Assembly (NCBI GenBank): GCA_963825765.1
Contig: CAWGUU010000002.1
Location: 1-64,000, forward strand
Length of the DNA: 64,000 bases
Source of the DNA: CAWGUU01 sp963825765
Lineage (GTDB): Bacteria; Actinomycetota; Acidimicrobiia; Acidimicrobiales; AC-14
Direction: 5' to 3'
The notes under the pieces were generated by a model. It was not told the origin of the DNA. It made no database searches and worked only from the letters and a program-made list of their open reading frames with translations. A program made the position numbers and the translations under genes. The number at the start of each line of letters is the position of its first letter. The stretch's first letter is position 1. Shown here piece after piece: positions 34,354 to 43,512 of this stretch.

Positions 34354-37160
34354 ATGAGGGCGCCGCGCCTGGTGCGCGCCCTCCTGTTGGCGGTCGCCGG
34401 GATCTCCCTGGCGGTCGCCCTTGTCTCCGGATGGGCCCACACCACGCTGTACGACAGCGACCGGTTCAGCGAACGGACGGTCGACCTCCTGAGCTCGCCG
34501 GCCGTCCGGAAGGAGCTGACGCAGCGGCTCACCGAGCAGCTCGCCCTGAGCGGGAACCGGCAGGCGGTCAACTTCCGTCCTGCGTACGAGCTCGCCATCG
34601 AGGCGGTCATCCAGACCGACAGCTTCCGGTCGATCTTCCGCACCGCGGTGCGGAAGACCCACTCCTCGCTCCTCGTCGGCAACGCGGAAGGCGCCGCGCT
34701 CGACCTCTCCGACTCGGTGTCGATCATCGCCAGCACCCTCCAGCTGCCGACGAACGCCGAACCCGGCCAGGCCGAGCAGAAGAGCATGGGGTCGAGCCTC
34801 GACGATGTCGTCCGCCGTGTCGACCAACTCGGGGTCCTTCGGCTGCGAGACCTCACGGCCACGGCGTTCTACGTCGGGCTCGGCATCGCCGCGCTGGCCG
34901 CCGCCCTGGCCGTCGCCCTGGCCACCGACCGCCAGCGGGCCATGGCCCACGCCGGGTGGGTGGTCGTCGCCGCCGGCGTCGCCGTCAGCGCCCTGGTCGT
35001 GATCGTGCAGTGGTTCGTCCGCGGGGCCATCGCCGACGAGCGCCTGGCCGCCGCCGTCAGCTCGGGCGTGTGGCGGGCCATGTCGGACCTGCGCATGCTC
35101 GGTATCTGGACCGCCGGCTACGGGCTCGTCGTTGCCGCGGCCGCGGCCACGCTGGGCGGGAGCCGCCGGGTCACACCGGCCTCGGCCGCGAGGGCGGTCG
35201 TGGCCCGGACGGCCCGTGTCCGGGCGACCACCGCCGGCTCCGTCGCCCTCGGCGCGTTGGCTGTCGTCGGTGGCCTGATCGTCGTGAGCGACCCGAGCCT
35301 GTGGACCACCGTGGCGATGCTGGCCGCGGGCATGTACCTCGTGTATTTCGGGGTGACCGAGCTGCTCGGGCTCGTCCGATCGTCGGAGTCGGTCCCCGCT
35401 GTCACACCCGTCGAGGGCACACCGGAGGAGGGGGCGCCCGACGAGGGCACCGCTGAGCGGCCGCGCCGCGTCGCCGTCCTCGCCAGCGTGATCGGGGGGC
35501 TCCTGGCGGCCGTCACGGTCGGGCTCGTCCTGTCGACGGGGCAGGCCGCCCAGGAGGCCGAGGCCGCCGGGAATCTCCGCTGCAACGGCGTCGAGTCGCT
35601 GTGCGACGTGCGGCTCGACCGCGCCATCTTCCCGGGCACCCACAACTCGATGTCGTCGGCGCTCTACCCGGGTTGGCTGTTCGCCGAGCACGTCAAGACC
35701 ATCGGCGGCCAGCTCGAGTCGGGCGTGCGGGCCCTGCTCATCGACACGCACTACGGCGTGCTGTCCTCGGCCAAGCTGCCCGGCTCGGACACGCCGGTGG
35801 TGCTCACCGACCGCGCCGCGGAGCTGGTCTCGCCGACGGGTGAGGGGTACGACCAGGCCATCGCCGATCGGGCCGCCCAGCTGGCGTCCCGGGCGCCCCG
35901 CCGAGCCGACGCCAGCCGGGCGCTCTACCTCTGCCACAACTTCTGCGAGATGGGCGCCGTCCGCTTCGGCGACGCCCTGGCCGAGATCGAGAGCTTCGTC
36001 GGCACCCACCCCGACGACGTCGTCATCATCGATATCCAGGACGCAACCACTCCGGCCGACACTGCCGCAGCGATCGAGGCAGCCGGTCTCGGCGACGAGG
36101 CCTACACCCTGGATCCCGGCCGTCCGCTGCCGACGCTGGGCGACATCGTCCGCTCGGGCAGGAACCTGCTGGTGTTCGCCGAGGGTGGAGGGCCCGGTGC
36201 GCCACCCTGGTACCACATGGCCTACGAGCACTGGTTCCAGGAGACGCCGTACGCGTTCAACGCGATCGGCGAGATGAGCTGCGGCCCGAACCGGGGCCCG
36301 AGCGACGCGCCGTTGTTCCTCGTCAACCACTGGCTCATGTCCTCGCCGCCCGACCCGGCCAAGGCACTGACCGCCAACCGCGAGCCGGTCCTCGACGAGA
36401 GGATCCGCCGCTGCCTGGCCGAGCGGGACCTTCTGCCGAACGTGGTGGCGGTGGATTTCTCCGAGCAGGGTCAACTGGTCAAGACGCTGCGCCAGTCGAA
36501 CGAGGCCCTCCTGGACGAGGTGGAAGGGCGCCGGCCCGGTGGTGGAGAGCCCCAGCCGGTCCCCTCACCAGCGACTACCGCGCCACCGACCGAGCCGGGC
36601 CCGATCGCCCCCCAGCCCCCCATCCCCGCTCCCACCGTGGTCACCACCCTCACCGGCGGCAACCCCGGCCCCTTCTGCGCCGATGGGCCGGCTGCCCGCA
36701 CCGCCGTAGGCGCGTGGGCGCAGGCCCGGCTGGTGGCGCCGGCTTCCGGCCAGGGCCTTCCCGACCTCGCCTACGGGCCGGCGGTCGCGCGCGCCCTCGA
36801 CGCCGTCCAGCCAGTGACACCAGACGAGCTGGTCCGACAGTTCACACCCGTCCAGGAGCGCGCTCGTGCTGCGGTGCGGGCCCTCGATGCTCTCGGGGTG
36901 CCGGCCACGGTGGTGGCGGAGCTGGCTGACCTCGCCGATGCTCGGCTGTCGGCGCCCGACAGCCCCGATCCCGTTGTAGTGCAGGAGGCCCTGCTCGAGC
37001 CGTCTGCGGGCTGTCGGTGGACCCGGGCGCGCTCGCCGGCGCGGCCGAGGCCTTCGCCGCCGCCAATCCGGAGCCGCCCGGGCTCTTCGACCTCGGCGAC
37101 GTGGAGGACGAGGTGGCCCTCGCCGCCGGCTACACCTGCCTGGTGGGCGCCGGCGGGTAG
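34354..37160 (+). CDS. membrane-anchored PI-PLC-like phosphodiesterase (frameshift near C-terminus)
   Basis: The product of about 935 aa starts at ATG 34354. It has an N-terminal helix, a conserved extracellular helical region, four further helices (residues about 170-340) and one near residue 385. The extracellular catalytic part resembles PI-specific phospholipase C X domains: FPGTHNSMSSALYPGWLFAE with the first His, YLCHNFCEMGAVRFGDALAE with the second His, and DDVVIIDIQDATTPADTAAA. A proline-rich linker and a helical tail end the protein. Near 36995-37003 the frame changes by one base: the true tail reads VCGLSVDPGALAGAAEAFAA and stops at 37160. Confidence 0.7.
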
Positions 37161-37176
37161 TCACCCGCGGCGCTGG

Positions 37177-38040
37177 CTACTCCTGACTGGTCGTCGCCTT
37201 CCAGCCGGCGGCCCCGAACGCCACCAGCCCGACCAGGGCGGCGAGATACAGCCACGCCGCCGGCGACGACCACTCGACCTCGTCGGGATAACGGGCCAGG
37301 GCGACGAGCTGGAGCCCGCCGAGGACGACGTAGGTCAGGCTCAGGGGCCGCAGGCGCCTCCAGTCGTTCTCCCATGCCGCCTGGCCGGCGGTGAGGCCGA
37401 CGATCACCAGCCAGGCGCCGACGGCCCGGCTGGTGAGGACCGTGAGCGCCCACGGCCACCACTCCAGGGCGTCGGACGGGACGAGCACAAGGGCGGCGCC
37501 GAGCACCGTGATCCCGACGGCGACGACGCCGGTGGCCACCCGCAGCCATCCGGGGAGGGGCGCCAGCCGGGGCGGGTCGCCCCCTCCGATCCGGCGCTGC
37601 CACAGGAGCACGGCCAGCACCGACGGCGGCAGCAGGCCGTAGGTGACGAGCCACGCCCAGCCGAAGAACGAGTCCATGTGGAAGGTCTCGAGGTGCATCA
37701 GGGTCACGACGAGGGTCGTCGTGGTGAACACCAGCACCGCCGGCAGTGGCACCCGCGCCACCGCCCAGAGCTTCTGGCGGGCCGAGATCCCGTCGAGACA
37801 GGCGGCCGCGAGGTAGCCGGCGCCCAGGAAGGCGGCGGTCAGCGGCGAGCCGATCGTCCACGCGAACAAGGTGTCGGTGTGCTCGGTGAGCACGAACAGG
37901 TCGAGCCCGGCCGCCAGCACCAGCACGGTGCCGGCGAGGAGCAGCCAGCGCGTCGCCGTCGTGACCGGGGTCATGTGCTCCGGGGGCACCGGCGCCTCCT
38001 CGGGCGCGTCCTTCGCCATCGCGTTGTCTCGCAGCTTCAT
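37177..38040 (-). CDS. multi-pass membrane protein, 287 aa
   Basis: ATG 38040 overlaps the stop of the upstream small gene. About eight hydrophobic segments are visible, for example WLLLAGTVLVLAAGLDLFVL, VFTTTTLVVTLMHLE and VGAWLVIVGLTAGQAAW. His-rich and Trp-rich spots (TLMHLETFHMDSFFGWAW) occur in the middle. No family name is recalled. It forms a two-gene operon with the 80-aa protein and is convergent with the phospholipase-like gene, with only 16 bases between the stops. Confidence 0.6.
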   Translation of the reverse strand: MKLRDNAMAKDAPEEAPVPPEHMTPVTTATRWLLLAGTVLVLAAGLDLFVLTEHTDTLFAWTIGSPLTAAFLGAGYLAAACLDGISARQKLWAVARVPLPAVLVFTTTTLVVTLMHLETFHMDSFFGWAWLVTYGLLPPSVLAVLLWQRRIGGGDPPRLAPLPGWLRVATGVVAVGITVLGAALVLVPSDALEWWPWALTVLTSRAVGAWLVIVGLTAGQAAWENDWRRLRPLSLTYVVLGGLQLVALARYPDEVEWSSPAAWLYLAALVGLVAFGAAGWKATTSQE

Positions 38041-38279
38041 GGGACCAGAACCTCCTTGACCTCGATGACGACGGTGCGCTTGGCCACGTAGCCCGGGAGT
38101 TGGGCCAGGGCCTCGGCCTCGCCCCCGGCCTTGACCGTCCACCACAGGCCGTGGCCACCCAGCTCGCACGACGCCAGCACCGGCTGCTGCCGCAGCGGGC
38201 TGTCGAAGCCACTCCAGGCGGCGAAGGCCACCGGGCACTCGTGGGGCCCGTGCGTGTGGCACAACAAGTACGTACGCAT
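38037..38279 (-). CDS. 80-aa conserved small protein
   Basis: ATG 38279 begins MRTYLLCHTHGPHECPVAFA. It has a Cys/His-rich start (CHTHGPHEC) that could bind metal, then a beta-alpha part (LASCELGGHGLWWTVKAGGE, PGYVAKRTVVIEVKEVLVP). It is coupled by a 4-base overlap to the membrane protein downstream. The size and pattern resemble DUF4242-like or ferredoxin-fold proteins, without certainty. It is divergent from the large LuxR gene. Confidence 0.6.
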   Translation of the reverse strand: MRTYLLCHTHGPHECPVAFAAWSGFDSPLRQQPVLASCELGGHGLWWTVKAGGEAEALAQLPGYVAKRTVVIEVKEVLVP

Positions 38280-38292
38280 GCTCGTACAATGA

Positions 38293-38308
38293 CCGCCCCG
38301 CGGGGCGG
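38293..38308. promoter_or_regulatory. 16-bp perfect palindrome between divergent genes
   Basis: CCGCCCCGCGGGGCGG lies in the 50-base gap between the starts of the 80-aa protein (minus) and the LuxR-family ATPase (plus). A perfect GC palindrome in a divergent promoter region is a likely operator. Confidence 0.45.
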
Positions 38309-38329
38309 GCGCATCAGGGAAAACCCTTG

Positions 38330-41308
38330 ATGCGGCGTCTGCAGACGTTCGAGGGCCGCCGGATGGGACTGGGGATGGCCGAGGAAACGCGCATCGTCGG
38401 GCGACAGGTCGAGCTGGCGACCGTCGACCGGGCCATGGCGGCGCTCGACGACGAATCGGCCGCCATGCTCTTCGTCGTCGGTGAGCCGGGGATCGGCAAG
38501 ACCCGTCTCCTCACCGAGCTCCAGGCCCGGGCCCACGGCCTCCGCCACCTGGTGCTGAGCGGGCGGGCCGCCGAGTTCGAGCGGGACCTGCCCTTCGGCC
38601 TGTTCGTCGCCGCCCTCGACGACTACCTGGCGTCGCTGAGCGACGACGAGCTGGCCGCCCTGGGCCCCGACCCCCGCCGCCCGCCGGCGGCGGAGCTGGG
38701 CGGCGTCTTCCCGGCGCTGGGCCACCTGGCCGAGGGGGCGCCGGCAGGCCTCCAGGAGGAGCGCTACCGGACCCACCGGGCGGTGCGGGGCCTGCTCGAG
38801 GGGCTGAGCGCCCGGCGCCCCGTGGTCCTGGTCCTCGACGACGTCCACTGGGCCGACGCCGCGTCGGTCGAGCTGCTCTGCCACCTCGTGGCCCACCGGC
38901 CCGCCGGTCCCGTGCTCCTGGCCCTGGCCATGCGACCGGTGGGGACCTCGCCCCGCCTGGCCACCGCCCTCGAGCAGGCGGCCCGGGACGGGACGGCCGA
39001 GCGGGTGCAGCTCGGTCCCCTGTCCGCCGACGACGCTCGGCAGCTCGTCGGCGGCCCGGCCGACCCCCGGCTGTACGAGGAGAGCGGCGGCAACCCCTTC
39101 TACCTGCAACAGCTCGTGCGAGCAGGGCGCCAGGACGGCCTGGCTGGAATGCGCTACCTGGCTGGGGCCTTCGAGCTCGCCGACCTGGGCGTGCCGCCGG
39201 CGGTACGGGCCGCCTTGGAGGGCGAGCTGGAGGCGTTGTCCGATCCCGCCCGCTCGCTGCTGGCGGGGGCGGCGGTGTCGGGCGAGTCCTTCGAGCCGGA
39301 GCTGGCGGCGGCGGCCGCCGGGATGGCCGAGACCGAGGCCCTCGACCTCCTCGACGACCTGGTCAGGCTCGACCTGGTGCGCCCGACGACGGTCCCGCGA
39401 CGGTTCCGCTTCCGGCACCCCATCGTCCGCCACGGCGTGTACGAGTCCGCCGGGGCCGGCTGGAGGCTCACCGCCCACGGTCGCATCGCCGAGGTCCTCG
39501 AGCGGCAGGGGGCGTCGCCCCAGGTGCGGGCCCACCACGTGGAGCGCTCGGCCCGTCCCGGCGACGCCCGCGCCGTCGCCCTGCTGCAGGAGGCGGCCCA
39601 GGCGGCGGCGCCCCGGGCGCCAGCCACCGCCGCCCGCTGGTACCAGGCCGCCCTGCGCCTGCTGGCCCACGACCAGCTCGAGCTGCGCCTCGGCCTCCTC
39701 GTGGCCGGCGCCACCTCCCTGGCCTCGGCCGGCCTGCTGGGCGAGAGCCGGTCGGCCCTCCTCGACGCCCTCGACGTCGTGCCCGCCGAGATGGGCGCCG
39801 TACGCGTCCGGCTCATCGCGTCCTGCGCGGCGATCGAGCACCTCCTGGGCCACCACCGCGACGCCCACGCCCGCCTCACCGCGGCGTTGGGCGGCCTCGC
39901 CGACCAGGGTTCCCCTGAGGCGGCGGCCCTCAAGCTGGAGCTGGCCGTCGACGCCATCTACACCTTCGACTTCCCGGCCATGGGAGCCTGGGCCGACACC
40001 GCCGCGTCCGACGCCGCGGCCATCGGTGCCGCGCCGCTCGAGGCGGCCGCCCTCGCCCTGCTCGGCTTCGCCGAGTACATCCAGGGCGACATCGAGCCGG
40101 CCGCCGGTCACCTCGACCGCGCTGCGACCATCATCGACGGCCTCCCCGACGCCGCCCTCGCCGGCCAGCTCGACGCCACCTACACCCAGTCGTGGGCCGA
40201 GAACTTCATGGAGCGCTTCGACGACTCCCTCCGCCACTCGGAGCGGGGGATCGTCATCTCGCAGGCGTCCGGCCAGGGCCACCTCCTCGTGCCGCTGATG
40301 CTGGCCCGGGTGTACGCCCTGGTCGCCCGCGGCCGGTGTGCGGAGGCGTCCGAGCTGGCCGAGGCGGCCGAGGACGCCTCCCGTCTCGCCGCCAACCCCC
40401 AGTCCCTCTCGTGGGCGCTGTGGGTGCGGGCGCTCGCCGCCACCGCCGCCGGCGACCACGCCCTCGCCCTTCGCGCCGGTGAGGAGTGCATGCAGGTCGG
40501 CGGCACCGTCGACCACAACGTCATCTCGGCGACCGGCGGCTGGGTCTTCGGCGCCGCCCTGCTCGAGGCGGGCCAGCCCGAACGCTGCCGGGCGGAGGTG
40601 CTGTCGTCGGGCGGCGGGCGCGACCTCCTGCTGGTCGGGTCGGGCGTGCGCTGCACCTGCTACGAGCTCCTCACCCGGGCCGAGCTGGCGCTGGGCCGGC
40701 GGGCCGAGGCGGCGGCGTGGGCGGCCCGAGCTACGGAACTGGCGGACGCGCTCGGTCTCCACCTCGCCCTGGCCTCGGCTCGCCGGGCCGAGGCCCTCGT
40801 GCTGCTCGAAGCGGGCGACCACGCCCGGGCCGCCGAGTTGGCCCTGACCGCGGCGTCCGACGCCGAGCTGGCGTCGGCACCGATCGAGGCGGCACGGGCC
40901 CGCACCCTGGCCGGGCGAGCCCTGGCCCTGGCCGGCGACCGGGACAGGGCCGTGGCCGAGCTCGAACGGGCCGAGCACGAGCTGGCCGCGTGCGGCGCCC
41001 CGTCCTACCGGGCCGACGCCGTCCGCCAGCTCGAACGCCTGGGCCGACGGGTCCGCCCCGGCCCGGCGACGTCGGCCTCGGCCCCGGGACCGGGGGCGAC
41101 GCTGGCCTCGCTGACCGCCCGAGAGCAGGAGGTGGCGGCGCTCGTCGCGGCGGGGAACACCAACCGGGAGATCGCGGCGACCCTCTACCTGAGCGAGAAG
41201 ACCGTCGAGAGCCACCTCTCGCACATCTTCACCAAGCTCGGCGTGTCCTCGCGGGCCCGGCTCACCAGCCTGCTGGCCCGCCAGGGTCAGGGCCCTGCTT
41301 CGGCGTAA
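38330..41308 (+). CDS. large ATP-binding LuxR-family regulator (LAL)
   Basis: The 992-aa protein starts at ATG 38330 (AGGGA nine bases before; ATG 38375 is an alternative). The N-terminal AAA domain has Walker A (VVGEPGIGKTRLL), Walker B (RRPVVLVLDDVHWADAA) and the sensor GGNPFYLQQLVRAG. A long alpha-helical repeat region (residues about 400-900, TPR-like) follows. The C-terminal LuxR DNA-binding domain is TAREQEVAALVAAGNTNREI, ATLYLSEKTVESHLSHIF. Such MalT-like STAND regulators activate transcription on ligand binding. The target is unknown. Confidence 0.9.
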   Translation: MRRLQTFEGRRMGLGMAEETRIVGRQVELATVDRAMAALDDESAAMLFVVGEPGIGKTRLLTELQARAHGLRHLVLSGRAAEFERDLPFGLFVAALDDYLASLSDDELAALGPDPRRPPAAELGGVFPALGHLAEGAPAGLQEERYRTHRAVRGLLEGLSARRPVVLVLDDVHWADAASVELLCHLVAHRPAGPVLLALAMRPVGTSPRLATALEQAARDGTAERVQLGPLSADDARQLVGGPADPRLYEESGGNPFYLQQLVRAGRQDGLAGMRYLAGAFELADLGVPPAVRAALEGELEALSDPARSLLAGAAVSGESFEPELAAAAAGMAETEALDLLDDLVRLDLVRPTTVPRRFRFRHPIVRHGVYESAGAGWRLTAHGRIAEVLERQGASPQVRAHHVERSARPGDARAVALLQEAAQAAAPRAPATAARWYQAALRLLAHDQLELRLGLLVAGATSLASAGLLGESRSALLDALDVVPAEMGAVRVRLIASCAAIEHLLGHHRDAHARLTAALGGLADQGSPEAAALKLELAVDAIYTFDFPAMGAWADTAASDAAAIGAAPLEAAALALLGFAEYIQGDIEPAAGHLDRAATIIDGLPDAALAGQLDATYTQSWAENFMERFDDSLRHSERGIVISQASGQGHLLVPLMLARVYALVARGRCAEASELAEAAEDASRLAANPQSLSWALWVRALAATAAGDHALALRAGEECMQVGGTVDHNVISATGGWVFGAALLEAGQPERCRAEVLSSGGGRDLLLVGSGVRCTCYELLTRAELALGRRAEAAAWAARATELADALGLHLALASARRAEALVLLEAGDHARAAELALTAASDAELASAPIEAARARTLAGRALALAGDRDRAVAELERAEHELAACGAPSYRADAVRQLERLGRRVRPGPATSASAPGPGATLASLTAREQEVAALVAAGNTNREIAATLYLSEKTVESHLSHIFTKLGVSSRARLTSLLARQGQGPASA

Positions 41309-41444
41309 GGGGAGCCTGGCTCGGGGTAGGGGCCGACGGTTCGGGGTCGCGACTCGGGGTTCCCCCGATGCCGGACGACGCCCTCCGCTTCAGAGTGAGG
41401 TCATCGGGATCACGACGATCCCACTCGCCCTGAGGAGGGAACCA

Positions 41445-41924
41445 ATGAACGTCTCGATCCGTCGCCTCGCCGCTTCTGCAGTCGCCGCCGCCGCCCTGGT
41501 CCTGGGTGTGGGCGCCTCGTCCGCCTCCGCCACCTCGTTCATCTCCACCAACCTCGGCGTCACCGCGATCGCCAACAACGACTACATCCTCACCGTCTCC
41601 GGGCACATCGAGATGAGCCAGACCGACGCCCAGGCCGCCTGCGCCCACTCCGGCGATCCCGTCGACGTCGAGCTCTACGGCCAGGACGCCGGCGTCCTCG
41701 CCGACGACCTGCTGATCTCCACGTCGTCCTGGGCCGCGGCCGCCATGAGCTGCACGACCAACTCCACCGGCCTGAACTTCTCGGTGTCGCTCACCCGTGA
41801 CGGCGACGACCTCAACGAGGACCGCCCCGGCCAGGACGAGCTCTACGCCTACATCTACTTCTTCGACATCCGCACCGGCACCGCCCACGTGGACGCCTCC
41901 CCGGTGGTGTACCGCAGCTTCTGA
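41445..41924 (+). CDS. secreted hypothetical protein, 159 aa
   Basis: ATG 41445 follows GAGGAGGGAACCA, an excellent ribosome site. A signal peptide (RLAASAVAAAALVLGVGASS) with cleavage after ASSASA leads to a mature beta-rich domain of about 125 residues. Two cysteines (AACAHSG and AMSCTTNS) may form a disulfide. No known domain is recognised. It ends 37 bases before a strong terminator. Confidence 0.65.
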   Translation: MNVSIRRLAASAVAAAALVLGVGASSASATSFISTNLGVTAIANNDYILTVSGHIEMSQTDAQAACAHSGDPVDVELYGQDAGVLADDLLISTSSWAAAAMSCTTNSTGLNFSVSLTRDGDDLNEDRPGQDELYAYIYFFDIRTGTAHVDASPVVYRSF

Positions 41925-41961
41925 TCCACCACTTCTGGTCCACCGCCCCCGGACAGAGCGA

Positions 41962-41991
41962 AAGGGCCCCCTCAACGTGGAGGGGGCCCTT
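41962..41991. terminator. strong bidirectional hairpin terminator
   Basis: A perfect 12-bp stem, AAGGGCCCCCTC/GAGGGGGCCCTT, with a 6-base loop lies between two convergent genes (stops at 41924 and 42004). It should end transcription from both sides. Confidence 0.85.
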
Positions 41992-42003
41992 CCGCGTGCG
42001 GTG

Positions 42004-42423
42004 TCAGCCCTTCTTGGTCTCCCAGAAGATCGTGTCGATCTTGGCGATGAGATCGAGGATCTTGTCGCCCGACGCCGGGTCGGTGGAGCCCTTGGCCGCG
42101 CCGGCCGCCTTGGTGGCGTCCCAGAACAGGGCGTGCAGCTCCGGGTACTTCTCGAGATGCGGCGGCTTGAAGTAGTCGGTCCACAGCACCCACAGGTGGT
42201 GCTTGACCAGGTCGGCCCGCTCCTCCTTGATGGCGATGGCCCGCGTGCGGAACGCCTCGTCGTCGGACGCTCCGTACTTCTCCTGGATCGCCTTCACCGA
42301 CTCCGCTTCGATTCGTGCCTGCGCAGGGTCGTAGACGCCGCAGGGGAGGTCGCAGTGGGCGTGGACGACCGGCGGGGGGCTGAGCCGGTCGGCGAGGTCG
42401 GTCAGGCGGGAGAGCACACGCAT
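42004..42423 (-). CDS. sodN: nickel superoxide dismutase
   Basis: The 139-aa precursor converts superoxide to oxygen and hydrogen peroxide. After an N-terminal propeptide (MRVLSRLTDLADRLS through PPVVHA) the mature enzyme would start with the nickel hook HCDLPCGVYDPAQ, where His1, Cys2 and Cys6 bind nickel. A four-helix bundle follows (ARIEAESVKAIQEKYGASDD, ADLVKHHLWVLWTDYFKP). Length and motif match the Streptomyces type hexamer. The gene for the processing protease (sodX) is divergent, 18 bases away. Confidence 0.95.
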   Translation of the reverse strand: MRVLSRLTDLADRLSPPPVVHAHCDLPCGVYDPAQARIEAESVKAIQEKYGASDDEAFRTRAIAIKEERADLVKHHLWVLWTDYFKPPHLEKYPELHALFWDATKAAGAAKGSTDPASGDKILDLIAKIDTIFWETKKG

Positions 42424-42441
42424 GCCTAGGCTCCTTCTCTG

Positions 42442-42867
42442 GTGATCGGAGGGTCTCGGGCACCTTATCCCCTGGTGGCGAGGCCCCTCGCCGGGGCCGC
42501 GGCCCTGCTCGCCGGCGGGCTCTGCCTGCTCGCCCTCAGGCCGGTCCGCCGGGTCGAGGTCGGCGGCGACAGCATGCTCCCCACCCTGGAGCACGGCGAC
42601 CGCCTCCTCGTCCTCCGCTGCTCGAAGGCCCGGCCCGGGGACCTGGTCACCCTGCCCGACCCCCGCGACCGCGGCCGCACCCTGGTCAAGCGGGTGGCGT
42701 CGGTGTCGGCCGAGGGCGTCGTCGTCGTGGGCGACAACCCGTCGGGCAGCACCGACAGCCGGGCATTCGGCACCGTGCCGGCGGCGTCGTTACGGGGCCG
42801 AGCCGTCTACCGCTACCACCCCGACCACCGCCGGGGATGTCTCCGAACGACGGTCCAGGTCCGGTAG
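42442..42867 (+). CDS. sodX: nickel-type superoxide dismutase maturation protease (S26 family)
   Basis: The protein has one N-terminal membrane helix (LAGAAALLAGGLCLLAL) and the signal-peptidase catalytic pair: Ser in GGDSMLPTLEHGD and Lys in TLVKRVASVSAEG; GDNPSGSTDSRAFG is a further family motif. SodX cuts the SodN propeptide to expose the nickel hook. The open frame starts at GTG 42442, but only 18 bases separate that from the sodN start, so GTG 42475 (VARPLAGAA) is an equally good start. Confidence 0.9.
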   Translation: MIGGSRAPYPLVARPLAGAAALLAGGLCLLALRPVRRVEVGGDSMLPTLEHGDRLLVLRCSKARPGDLVTLPDPRDRGRTLVKRVASVSAEGVVVVGDNPSGSTDSRAFGTVPAASLRGRAVYRYHPDHRRGCLRTTVQVR

Positions 42868-42914
42868 GGCAGGCCGGGTCAGTGAGGCGGACCCGGCCCT
42901 GTAATCTTCGGGGT

Positions 42915-43457
42915 ATGTGGAGCGACGAGGTCGATACCGTGCTCGCCGCCGGCCAGGGCGACGACCTCACCACCGCGTCACTGCCGGACATCCGCTCGAT
43001 GCGTGACGAGTGCCGGCGGGTGGAGGACAAGATCTCCTACCTGCGGCGGCTGGTGCAGGGACGGCTCGACATCATCGCCGCCGAGCTGCGGCGCCGGGCC
43101 GAGGGCGGCACCCCGGGCGACACGGCCAGTCTCGTCGAGCAGCTACCCGAGATCCTGAGCGACAGGGTGCGGGGCGCCGGCCCCGGCCGGCTGCCGTCGT
43201 CCACCCTCCCGCCGGAGGACGACGAGGACCTCGTGGCCGAGCTCGACGCCATCGTCCGGCCGGGAACCCTCGACTCGCTCCCCTCGCTGTCCGACGAAGA
43301 CCTCCAGGAGCTGGCCGACGCCTTCGGCGACCTCGAGCGGCGGGTCTCCGAGCGCCGGCGTGACCTGTTCGCCCGCATCGACGCCCTCCAAGCCGAGTTG
43401 GCCCGCCGCTACAAGAGCGGCGAAGCCAGCGTCGGCGTCGTGCTGGACACCCCCTGA
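42915..43457 (+). CDS. rsiG: RsiG-type c-di-GMP-responsive anti-sigma factor
   Basis: The 180-aa helical protein has the RsiG signature E-x3-S-x2-R-x3-Q-x3-D exactly at residues 37-52 (EDKISYLRRLVQGRLD). A second copy lies at residues 141-156 (ERRVSERRRDLFARID), where Phe replaces Gln. In Streptomyces venezuelae two such helices bind a c-di-GMP dimer and hold the sigma factor WhiG. The linker between them here is acidic (PEDDEDLVAELDAI). No WhiG-type sigma gene is in the window. ATG 42915 is the start. It lies 55 bases before mshA. Confidence 0.8.
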   Translation: MWSDEVDTVLAAGQGDDLTTASLPDIRSMRDECRRVEDKISYLRRLVQGRLDIIAAELRRRAEGGTPGDTASLVEQLPEILSDRVRGAGPGRLPSSTLPPEDDEDLVAELDAIVRPGTLDSLPSLSDEDLQELADAFGDLERRVSERRRDLFARIDALQAELARRYKSGEASVGVVLDTP

Positions 43458-43512
43458 CCTGCTGTTCTAGGGCGTAGGGAAGCAAGAAGGACTGGGTAGG
43501 GTTTCTCTCGTC

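Noticed and set aside
32124..36474. Two long minus-strand frames (912 and 726 codons)
   Set aside because: They are antisense shadows of the MaoC, MoaD/CdsA-like and phospholipase-like genes, with repeated RDG/HPG-type composition and no domains.
34354..38091. Plus frame open to 38091 beyond the phospholipase-like gene
   Set aside because: After about 37000 the translation becomes arginine- and proline-rich and runs antisense to the 287-aa membrane protein gene. The real tail is in the neighbouring frame, ending at 37160.
37130..41224. 1364-codon open frame on the minus strand
   Set aside because: It is antisense to the LuxR ATPase and runs through two unrelated genes. Its composition (Gly, Arg, Val repeats) is that of a high-GC shadow, and only the part encoding the 287-aa membrane protein area belongs to real genes, in other frames.
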